Notes under the pieces: generated by a model | The model's database searches: none | Told to the model about the DNA's origin: nothing | What the model saw: only the letters and a program-made list of their open reading frames with translations | Assembly: GCA_003557065.1 (NCBI GenBank) | Contig: PWPS01000020.1 | Coordinates: 1-17,640, forward strand | DNA: 17,640 nucleotides | Direction of reading: 5' to 3' | Source: Candidatus Nealsoniibacteriota bacterium | GTDB taxonomy: Bacteria > Patescibacteriota > Minisyncoccia > Minisyncoccales > PWPS01 | Shown: positions 12,523 to 17,640 of the stretch, in pieces | Layout of the letters: the number at the start of each line of letters is the position of its first letter | Position numbering within the stretch: the stretch's first letter is position 1 | Position numbers and translations under genes: made by a program

Positions 12523-14052
12523 TTATTTTGCGTATTCTATTATTCTTTTTTCCCTTATGACATTAACTTTGATCTCTCCGGGATAATTAAGCTCTTGTTC
12601 TATCTTATGGGCTATATCTCTTGAGAGCTTTTTAGCTTCCAGGTCGTTAACCTCATCCGGCTTAACAAAAACTCTAACCTCCCTGCCCGCCTGAACTGCA
12701 TAAACCTTTTCTATTCCGGAAAAACCGGAGGCAACCTCCTCGAGCTCCTTTAATCTCTTCAGATAGTTTTCAAGAGTGTCTTTTCTGGCTCCCGGTCTTG
12801 CTCCGGAAATGGCGTCGGCAGTTTGTACTATTACCGCTTCGATCGATTCATATTCGTACTCTTCATGATGGGATTTCATTGCATCTATCACCTCTTTACT
12901 CACTCCGAATTTTTCTAGAACCCTTATCCCGATGTCCACATGAGACCCCTCAACCTTGTGATCAAGAGCCTTTCCGATGTCATGTAAAAGACCTGCTTTT
13001 TTACATACAAAAGCATCCGCTCCTATTTCTGTAGCGATCGCTTCGGCCAAATAACTGACTTCTTTAGAGTGAAGCAGGACATTTTGCCCGTAGGAAGAGC
13101 GGAAATAGAGCCTACCTAAAAGATTTACTACTTTCGGATCCAATTCAACTATTCCCGCATCATAAACGGATTGTTCCCCGGCTTTTCTTATCTGATCAGC
13201 AACTTCCTCTTCCGCTTTTTCAACCATCTCCTCTATTCTGGCCGGTTGAATTCTTCCATCAAAAATAAGTTTCTCCAACGCTATTTTGGCAATCTGTCTT
13301 CTTATAGGATCAAAAGAAGATATCAAGACCGTCTCCGGAGTGTCATCGACGACAACCTCAACACCCGTAAGTTTTTCCAAAGTCTTTATATTTCTTCCCT
13401 CTTTTCCGATTATTCTCCCCTTTATATCATCGTCCGGAAGAGAAACATTAGTTGTAGTTAAATCCTGTGATTGAGGAGCGCTGTATTTCTGTATGACTGT
13501 TGCCAGAATCTCCTTTGCTCTCACTTCATATCTTTCTTTTCCTTGCCTTTCCAGTTTTCTCATTCTCTTCAATATGTCCGCTTCCATTTCCTTTTCTATC
13601 TTTTCCATAACTTCCTCCCTTGCTTGATCCTCATTCAAGTTTGCTATTCTTTTTAATTCTTTTTGGCTTTCTTCTTGGATCTCCTCCAGTCTCTTTTTAA
13701 CTTTCTGTAATTTGACAACCCTCTTCTCAAAATTACTCTCCCTCTCTTCGAAGTCCGCTATCTTTTGGTCAATATTGTTTTCTCTCTTTAAGAGTAGTTT
13801 TTCCTTTATTCTTAGTTTTTCATTTTTTTCCTCGGCCTCTTTTCTCGCTTGATCAAGAAGTTCTTCCGCCTTTTTCTTCGCTTGATCAACCATCTCTCTA
13901 CTCTTCTCCCTGGCGGCGTTCATTCTGTTTTGTACTTTTGTCTCTATTGCTTCATAGTCACGTCTTGCTACTTTTTGACGAGCATGATAACCCAAGATCG
14001 CACCGATCATCAAAGCTACCACACTCAAAAGAAGTGTAATTAAATTTTCCAT
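12523..14052 (-). CDS. rny: Ribonuclease Y
   Basis: The 509-residue protein has the complete RNase Y layout: one N-terminal membrane helix (about 4-21), a long charged coiled coil (about 30-180), a KH domain (about 200-265; GRIIGKEGRNIKTLE) and an HD domain with GLLHDIGKA (His357, Asp358), SHVDIG (His371) and MKSHHEEYE. The usual length is about 520. It is a membrane-bound endonuclease that starts mRNA decay in bacteria that often lack RNase E. It heads the operon with cbiMQO, an unusual partner. It has its own promoter and a leader of about 109 nt. No clear SD precedes the ATG. Confidence 0.97.
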   Translation of the reverse strand: MENLITLLLSVVALMIGAILGYHARQKVARRDYEAIETKVQNRMNAAREKSREMVDQAKKKAEELLDQARKEAEEKNEKLRIKEKLLLKRENNIDQKIADFEERESNFEKRVVKLQKVKKRLEEIQEESQKELKRIANLNEDQAREEVMEKIEKEMEADILKRMRKLERQGKERYEVRAKEILATVIQKYSAPQSQDLTTTNVSLPDDDIKGRIIGKEGRNIKTLEKLTGVEVVVDDTPETVLISSFDPIRRQIAKIALEKLIFDGRIQPARIEEMVEKAEEEVADQIRKAGEQSVYDAGIVELDPKVVNLLGRLYFRSSYGQNVLLHSKEVSYLAEAIATEIGADAFVCKKAGLLHDIGKALDHKVEGSHVDIGIRVLEKFGVSKEVIDAMKSHHEEYEYESIEAVIVQTADAISGARPGARKDTLENYLKRLKELEEVASGFSGIEKVYAVQAGREVRVFVKPDEVNDLEAKKLSRDIAHKIEQELNYPGEIKVNVIREKRIIEYAK

Positions 14053-14168
14053 ATTTAGTTGTTTTTGGCACTTCTACTTTCATTCTAGATTAATACCAAA
14101 TCAGGCTAAGTAACTGCAATAAACTTTAAGCTTATAACGCGCAGCTTTTTTTAATAATTTATATTTAA

Positions 14169-14197
14169 AATATATCAGAGCCGAATCCTTCTGTCAA
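14169..14197 (-). promoter_or_regulatory. Predicted promoter of rny-cbiMQO, with a long leader
   Basis: Minus strand: perfect TTGACA (14192-14197), 17-bp spacer, TATATT (14169-14174). It begins 3 nt after the clpP terminator. Transcription would start near 14161, leaving about 109 nt of leader (14053-14161), the longest in the window. The leader contains short complementary pieces (GCTGC / GCAG, AAGCTT) but no riboswitch that I can recognise. Confidence 0.75.
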
Positions 14198-14199
14198 CG

Positions 14200-14221
14200 A
14201 AAAAACCCACTAAAAAGTGGG
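14200..14221 (-). terminator. Intrinsic terminator of nusA-clpP
   Basis: Minus strand: stem CCCACT / AGTGGG (14216-14221 with 14206-14211), 4-nt loop, then six T (14200-14205). It lies 43 nt after the clpP stop and immediately before the rny promoter. Confidence 0.85.
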
Positions 14222-14231
14222 CAATAAGACT

Positions 14232-14249
14232 TAAATCGATATCGATTTA
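14232..14249. repeat. 18-bp perfect palindrome in the clpP 3' UTR
   Basis: TAAATCGATATCGATTTA reads the same on both strands. It lies between the clpP stop and its terminator. In RNA it would be a weak 7-bp hairpin with an AUAU loop; in DNA it could be a dimer-binding site, though its place downstream of a gene and 35 bp upstream of the rny -35 box is unusual. The function is unknown. Confidence 0.5.
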
Positions 14250-14263
14250 TGTTCTCATAAAAA

Positions 14264-14872
14264 CTATTTTTTCGGTTTTGCAATCACTTCATCTATAACT
14301 CCGTACTTTTGAGCCTCTTCGGCACTCATATAAAAATCCCTATCGGTGTCTTTCTGAATCTTTTTAAGTGGTTGACCCGTATGTTCCGATATGATTTTGT
14401 TCAATTTTTCTCTTATCTTCAAAATATGATTGGCGGTAATCTCAATCTTGGCAGCTTCTCCCTCAACACCTCCCATAACCTGATGCAACATCACCTCGGA
14501 GTTAGGAAGAGCATATCTTTTTCCGTCAGCCCCGGAAGTCAACAAAACAGCTCCCATGGAGGCGGCGATTCCAACACAGACAGTCGATACATCGGGTTCA
14601 ATGTATTGCATGGTGTCATAAATAGCCATTCCCGCAGTAACGGATCCTCCCGGACTATTTATATATAGTTGAATGTCTTTTTTTGAGTTTTGACTGGCCA
14701 GAAAGAGAAGTTGGGCAATAATGGAATTGGCAACTTGATCATTAACCGGCCCTCCAAGAAAAATTATTCTCTCCTTCAATAATCGAGAATATATATCATA
14801 AGCTCTCTCTCCTTGAGGGCTTTTCTCTATCACTGTTGGTATTAAATTCATGTTTTTAGGTAATTTACTCAT
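14264..14872 (-). CDS. clpP: ATP-dependent Clp protease proteolytic subunit
   Basis: From the ATG at 14872, which overlaps the nusA stop by 8 nt, the product is 202 residues, normal for ClpP. In-frame ATGs at 14896 and 14851 (the latter giving a MNLIPTVIE start as in Bacillus) are alternatives. The Ser-His-Asp triad is complete: Ser105 in GIAASMGAVL, His130 in VMLHQVMGG and Asp179 in TDRDFYMS. INSPGGSVTAGMAIYDTM forms the oxyanion region. ClpP makes 14-mers that degrade proteins fed by ClpX/ClpA/ClpC; no Clp ATPase gene is in the window. It is second in the nusA-clpP operon and is followed by a terminator. Confidence 0.96.
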   Translation of the reverse strand: MSKLPKNMNLIPTVIEKSPQGERAYDIYSRLLKERIIFLGGPVNDQVANSIIAQLLFLASQNSKKDIQLYINSPGGSVTAGMAIYDTMQYIEPDVSTVCVGIAASMGAVLLTSGADGKRYALPNSEVMLHQVMGGVEGEAAKIEITANHILKIREKLNKIISEHTGQPLKKIQKDTDRDFYMSAEEAQKYGVIDEVIAKPKK

Positions 14873-16013
14873 TTTCTTTTTCGGTATCCTCCTCATTTTC
14901 TTCAGAAGATCCTCCTAAAGCTTTAACATCTATCTTCCATCCTGTTAAATTTGCAGCCAGTCTCACATTTTGACCATCCTTACCTATCGCCAAGGAAAGC
15001 TCATCTTCCGAGACCGTTGCAATAGCCTTATTTTCTTCAAGTATTTCAACTTGATGAACCTTTGCCGGCGATAACGCATTCGCGATAAATTGTTTCTCAT
15101 CCTCGGACCATTCAATTATATCGATTTTTTCCCCATCCAATTCGGATATTATCGCTCCGACCCTGGTTCCTCTTTGCCCAACGGCCGTACCGACCGGATC
15201 AACTCCGTCTTCTTCGGAATGAACCGCCACCTTGCTTCTGGATCCGGCCTCTCTTGCAATAGCTTTTATCTCAACCACTCCCGTGGAAATTTCCGGAACT
15301 TCCAATTCGAACAACTTCGACACCAACTTGGGAAAAGCTCTAGACAGATAAACGGCCGGGCCTTTGGGGTTATCTTCCACTTTCAAAACATACATCTTAT
15401 ATCTTTGCCCGGGCTTATAAAACTCTCCCGGAATTTGCTCTTCTTTCGTTAAAACTCCCAGTATCTTACCGATATCAACCAAAATATTTCTACCTTCAAC
15501 CCTCTGAATAACTCCCGAGATGACCTCTCCTTCTTTATCTTTATATTCCTCGTAAGTAAGGTCTCTTTCGGTTTCTTTCACTTTTTGAAGAACGACCTGT
15601 TTTGCGGTTTGTGCTGCAATCCTTCCAAAATCTTCTTTTGTTTCCATCAGTTCTTTTATCTCATCGCCGACTTCGGCATCCTCTTTTTCCTTTTTTGCAT
15701 CCTCAACCATTATATGTCTTTTGGGGTTGAATTTAACTTTTTCCCCCACTTCCTCGATCTCTCCCTTTTTTAGATCCTCCAATTCATCATCCTCCAGAAG
15801 CATATCTTCATCAACAACCTTTCTTACCTTCCAAAATCTAACCTCTCCGGTCTTTGCGTTCAATTCGGCTTCAATTAAATCCCCTCTTTCTCCATACTCT
15901 TTTTTATAAGCAGTGGCTATCGCCTGCTCTACTATGTCCAATATTCTTTCTTCCGGAATCTCTTTTTCAGCAGCAATCTGCGACATTGCCGATGTGAATG
16001 ATTTTATGTCCAT
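14865..16013 (-). CDS. nusA: Transcription termination/antitermination factor NusA
   Basis: This 382-residue protein binds RNA polymerase and promotes pausing and hairpin-dependent termination. Domains: N-terminal RNAP-binding domain (1-150, with GDEIKEL and DFGRIAAQTAKQV), S1 (about 160-225), KH1 (about 227-300; AREAGSRSKVAVHS, VGQRGTRVGAIISEL) and KH2 (about 305-366; LAIGKDGQNVRLAANLTGW). It lacks the C-terminal acidic repeats of E. coli NusA and ends in a short Glu-rich tail. The N-terminal domain has a charged insertion near 80-105. Usual neighbours rimP and infB are absent; clpP follows instead. A promoter and a terminator-like hairpin precede it, suggesting autoregulation by attenuation. 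Confidence 0.97.
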   Translation of the reverse strand: MDIKSFTSAMSQIAAEKEIPEERILDIVEQAIATAYKKEYGERGDLIEAELNAKTGEVRFWKVRKVVDEDMLLEDDELEDLKKGEIEEVGEKVKFNPKRHIMVEDAKKEKEDAEVGDEIKELMETKEDFGRIAAQTAKQVVLQKVKETERDLTYEEYKDKEGEVISGVIQRVEGRNILVDIGKILGVLTKEEQIPGEFYKPGQRYKMYVLKVEDNPKGPAVYLSRAFPKLVSKLFELEVPEISTGVVEIKAIAREAGSRSKVAVHSEEDGVDPVGTAVGQRGTRVGAIISELDGEKIDIIEWSEDEKQFIANALSPAKVHQVEILEENKAIATVSEDELSLAIGKDGQNVRLAANLTGWKIDVKALGGSSEENEEDTEKENE

Positions 16014-16027
16014 GTTCTTATTATTTT

Positions 16028-16052
16028 AAAAAATGTCCGCTACGGGCGGACA
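16028..16052 (-). terminator. Terminator-like attenuator in the nusA leader
   Basis: Minus strand: perfect 7-bp stem TGTCCGC (16046-16052) / GCGGACA (16034-16040) with a 5-nt loop, followed at once by six T (16028-16033). It sits between the nusA promoter and the nusA ATG, 14 nt before the start. No minus-strand gene lies upstream that it could terminate, since the next gene is divergent. The likely role is control of readthrough into nusA-clpP. Confidence 0.75.
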
Positions 16053-16080
16053 CTAATAAATCTCAACAACTTTCAATTAC

Positions 16081-16109
16081 AAAATAACCTAATTCCGGGC
16101 GGGTGTCAA
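16081..16109 (-). promoter_or_regulatory. Predicted promoter of nusA-clpP
   Basis: Minus strand: perfect TTGACA (16104-16109), 17-bp spacer and TATTTT (16081-16086). The start point near 16074 gives a leader of about 60 nt that contains the hairpin-U-run before the nusA ATG. Confidence 0.65.
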
Positions 16110-16114
16110 ATTTT

Positions 16115-16130
16115 AAAAAGAATTCTTTTT
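16115..16130. promoter_or_regulatory. 16-bp palindrome in the nusA/CDF divergent promoter region
   Basis: AAAAAGAATTCTTTTT is a perfect palindrome directly before the TATAAT (16133-16138) of the CDF gene, where it would overlap the promoter spacer. It is a candidate operator. Its 10-bp core AAGAATTCTT also occurs at 10438-10447, next to another promoter. In A/T-rich DNA such symmetry can arise by chance. Confidence 0.4.
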
Positions 16131-16132
16131 GT

Positions 16133-16138
16133 TATAAT
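16133..16138 (+). promoter_or_regulatory. -10 box of the CDF exporter gene
   Basis: A perfect TATAAT lies 7 bp before the ATG at 16146 and overlaps an earlier in-frame ATG at 16137. If it is used, transcription starts at about the later ATG and the message is leaderless. No good -35 box is visible at normal spacing (only TTTTAA at 16111-16116), so an activator may be needed. Confidence 0.45.
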
Positions 16139-16145
16139 GGAGAAG

Positions 16146-16994
16146 ATGAAAGCAAAAAGTGTCGCCTCTTTATCCATAATCGTAAACATATTTTTAGCGG
16201 GAATAAAACTTCTGGCCGGAGTTTTTTTTGCAAGCATAACACTGATTGCTGACGGAATGCATTCGGTTTTTGATATACTCTCTTCCGGAATAACCTATCT
16301 TGCTCTAAAGGAAACTGAAAAGCCCGCTGACGAAGATCATAATTATGGACATCAAAAATTTGAGGGGTTGGCCTCTTTCGCAATCGTGATCATACTTGTA
16401 ATCTCCGCCCTTTTCATACTTATTGAGGCTGTTCAAAGTTTATTTACGGGTGCAAATCCCAATATAGGTCCGTTGGCCTTTCTTGTAGTAATTTTTTCAT
16501 TTATTATCAATTCAGTTCTGGCAAAAATAAAATTCATTATAGGAAAAAGAGAGTCCGATGCACTTATTGCCGACGCCAAACATTCCCGCGCTGATGCTTT
16601 TTCTTCTTTGGCATTGGTAGGAGGTCTTTTTCTGATAAAGCATTTCCCGGCGGCAGATTCCCTTCTTGCAATTTCGGTTTCTCTATTTATATTCTACGAA
16701 AGTTATCTTTTGGGCAAAAAGTCAATATCACCCCTGGTGGACGAATCAAATTCCGAACTGGAAAATAAGATTAAAATTATTTTGGATAAGAAAAAAATCA
16801 GTTTTTCAGAAATAAAAACAAGAACTACGGGTCGTAGTAATTTTGCGGAAATAGAATTGGAATTCAGTCCGGAAGAACCTCTCAAAGAAGCATTAATTAT
16901 TAAGGAAAATATAGAAAAAGACCTTATGAAAATAGATGAATTGGAAAGCTTAACAATTAAAATAAAAGGTGACAAAAAAGTCACCTTGAAATAG
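16146..16994 (+). CDS. Cation diffusion facilitator (CDF) metal efflux protein
   Basis: From the ATG at 16146 the product is 282 residues; an ATG 9 nt upstream is the alternative but overlaps the -10 box. The CDF layout is clear: about six membrane helices, then a C-terminal alpha/beta domain (about 205-280). Metal-site residues: TM2 ADGMHSVFD (His39, Asp43) and TM5 DAKHSRAD (His146, Asp150), plus loop motif DHNYGHQKFE (His65, His69). The HxxxD pair in both helices is the pattern of Zn-type exporters, but Fe, Co or Mn cannot be excluded. CDF proteins exchange metal for protons as dimers. It diverges from nusA. The last 30 bases also form the terminator of the convergent tRNA gene. Confidence 0.93.
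   Translation: MKAKSVASLSIIVNIFLAGIKLLAGVFFASITLIADGMHSVFDILSSGITYLALKETEKPADEDHNYGHQKFEGLASFAIVIILVISALFILIEAVQSLFTGANPNIGPLAFLVVIFSFIINSVLAKIKFIIGKRESDALIADAKHSRADAFSSLALVGGLFLIKHFPAADSLLAISVSLFIFYESYLLGKKSISPLVDESNSELENKIKIILDKKKISFSEIKTRTTGRSNFAEIELEFSPEEPLKEALIIKENIEKDLMKIDELESLTIKIKGDKKVTLK
16959..16987 (-). terminator. Terminator of tRNA-Pro(CGG), embedded in the CDF 3' end
   Basis: Minus strand: stem AAGGTGAC (from 16987) / GTCACCTT (to 16966), 6-nt U loop, followed by TTATTTT (16965-16959). It begins 28 nt past the tRNA 3' end. On the plus strand the same hairpin encodes the CDF C-terminus (KGDKKVTLK) and has no U-run, so it works in one direction only. Confidence 0.7.
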
Positions 16995-17014
16995 AAAGAT
17001 TAAGCTTGAAAAAG

Positions 17015-17087
17015 TCGGGCCGCCGGGATTCGAACCCGGAATCACACGAACCCGAATCGTGCATGTTAGCCGTTACACCACGGCCCG
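17015..17087 (-). tRNA. tRNA-Pro, anticodon CGG
   Basis: Minus-strand cloverleaf: acceptor CGGGCCG / CGGCCCG, anticodon stem CACGA / TCGTG with loop TTCGGGT (anticodon CGG, G37), T-arm CCGGG-TTCGAAT-CCCGG, discriminator A73. C1-G72 supports proline. CCA is not encoded (CTT follows). It would decode CCG as a second proline isoacceptor. I see no convincing promoter in the 57 nt before it. Confidence 0.96.
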
Positions 17088-17144
17088 GTTTGAAAAAAGT
17101 AAAGAACTATCTTAAACTTTTAGTAAATTAAACTATATACCAAT

Positions 17145-17309
17145 ATGCCGGAAAGAACAAAAAAATTATTGATTATGCTTCTAATTTCAATCGTAATTTT
17201 GATATTGAGCTGGATGTTTCGTCCTTTCGAACCTGATGAAAATCAAGTCTTTGAAGAAACGGGGGAGGAAGCTCCTTCCCTTGATCTGGATTCTCTTCCG
17301 GAAATCTAA
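17145..17309 (+). CDS. 54-residue single-pass membrane peptide of unknown function
   Basis: An ATG at 17145 opens a 54-codon frame ending TAA at 17307-17309. It reads MPERTKK, a strong hydrophobic helix (about 8-25, LLIMLLISIVILILSWMF), then an acidic, proline-containing tail ending LDLDSLPEI. Basic residues before the helix and an acidic tail after it predict N-terminus in, C-terminus out. The stop abuts the stop of the convergent CCA-enzyme gene with no bases between. TATATA 5 nt before the ATG could be a -10 box for a leaderless message. I do not recognise a family; the charge pattern and exact fit into the gap support a real gene. Confidence 0.6.
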   Translation: MPERTKKLLIMLLISIVILILSWMFRPFEPDENQVFEETGEEAPSLDLDSLPEI

Positions 17310-17640
17310 TCAAGTGAGCCAATACTTTTTCTTTGTCATCTCATCTCGCTTAATTTCAACCCTTTCTATATCCTTTCGGCTTGCCTCGGCGAGTTCTTTT
17401 AATTGACTATTGCTTTTACCTCCCAATTCGGAAATTCTTTTTGACAAATAATCTTTGTCATTTTTTTTCGGATCGGACAAAACTTCACTAAGTAAAATAT
17501 TCAAAATATCACCTATGAGGGGTCCGGGAGAGATATTCAAGATATCCATAACATCCTTGCCATCAACTTCTAGCATCTTGGTGGATATGGGGTCACGAGA
17601 AACTTTCTCTATAACATACTGCAAATGACGTAATATATAA
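17310..17640 (-). CDS. C-terminal part of a tRNA nucleotidyltransferase (CCA-adding enzyme), 5' end beyond the window
   Basis: The frame is open from the right edge to TGA at 17310-17312, giving 109 visible residues. The TTG at 17624 is not a credible start because the frame continues upstream as YILRHLQYVIEKVS. The pattern VDGKDVMDILNISPGPLIGDILNILLSEVL followed by DPKKN..YL..RI.EL (written here in pieces: VDGKDVMDILNISPG, PLIGDILNILLSEVL) is the C-terminal RNA-binding region of CCA-adding enzymes/poly(A) polymerases. The nucleotidyltransferase head with its DxD would lie outside the window. Function: builds or repairs the 3' CCA of tRNAs, needed for the two tRNA-Pro genes nearby. An unusually charged tail of some 40 residues follows. 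An HD-domain protein with a similar end is the alternative. Confidence 0.75.
   Translation of the reverse strand, partial: YILRHLQYVIEKVSRDPISTKMLEVDGKDVMDILNISPGPLIGDILNILLSEVLSDPKKNDKDYLSKRISELGGKSNSQLKELAEASRKDIERVEIKRDEMTKKKYWLT

Noticed and set aside
13171..13461. Plus-strand frames opposite rny, the histidine kinase and other large genes
   Set aside because: They lie fully inside strongly supported genes, have no start signals, and their composition is that of a reversed coding strand.
14015..14090. Short minus-strand frame starting in the rny leader and overlapping the rny start
   Set aside because: No SD, out of frame with rny and mostly inside it; no family likeness.
14873..14896. 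Earlier ATG for clpP, giving MRRIPKKK
   Set aside because: It lies well inside nusA and adds residues not typical of ClpP. The ATG at 14872 with an 8-nt overlap is more natural.
17310..17624. CCA-enzyme fragment as a complete 104-residue gene
   Set aside because: The apparent first codon is TTG and the frame stays open to the window edge with family-like sequence before it.
1..17640. Mobile element, CRISPR array, phage or defence system
   Set aside because: No transposase, integrase, direct-repeat array, restriction, toxin-antitoxin or phage gene was found on either strand.

Overview
The window is an AT-rich, gene-dense bacterial chromosome segment. It holds housekeeping genes, a small signal-transduction cluster, a metal-uptake operon, three tRNA genes and two genes cut by the window edges. 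I see no phage, IS element, CRISPR array, toxin-antitoxin pair or known defence island. TGA is used as a stop codon (mutM, cbiQ and the CCA-enzyme fragment), so the code is standard. Short informational proteins (RuvA 182 aa, NusA 382 aa with a charged insertion), a Mur ligase without its first domain, a free-standing 5'-3' exonuclease, RNase Y and frequent 1-8 nt gene overlaps suggest the Candidate Phyla Radiation (Patescibacteria, Parcubacteria-like). That assignment is inference from gene character, not from a marker tree.

Layout. 1-2689 (minus) is an operon ruvA - murE-like ligase - NIF3-family protein, the last running off the left edge. rpsT (2833-3105, plus) is divergent from ruvA and has a textbook promoter. 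3089-9703 (minus) is an eight-gene run: 5'-3' exonuclease, membrane HAMP sensor without kinase, PAS/coiled-coil protein without kinase, PAS-PAS histidine kinase, two single-domain response regulators, mutM and holA. A second promoter precedes the regulators. 9770-9990 (plus) holds tRNA-Pro(TGG) and tRNA-Gly(TCC), each with its own promoter, followed by a terminator shared with a small secreted protein gene (10022-10372, minus). 10448-14052 (minus) is rny-cbiM-cbiQ-cbiO: RNase Y followed by an ECF-type Ni/Co importer. 14264-16013 (minus) is nusA-clpP with a hairpin-U-run in the nusA leader. A CDF metal exporter (plus) diverges from nusA. Then come tRNA-Pro(CGG) (minus), a 54-residue membrane peptide (plus) and the 3' part of a CCA-adding enzyme gene (minus).

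How the genes may work together. The signalling genes look like one long sensor kinase divided into three proteins plus two receivers with no DNA-binding output. The two kinase-less proteins end in the same coiled-coil motif. The exonuclease, mutM and holA around them are replication and repair functions on the same strand. NusA probably limits its own synthesis through the leader terminator. Importer CbiMQO and the CDF exporter give opposite metal fluxes. The two tRNA-Pro genes lack an encoded CCA and would need the CCA-adding enzyme at the right edge.

No gene-free stretch exceeds about 300 bases. The longest, 14053-14263, holds the clpP terminator, an 18-bp palindrome, the rny promoter and a long rny leader.
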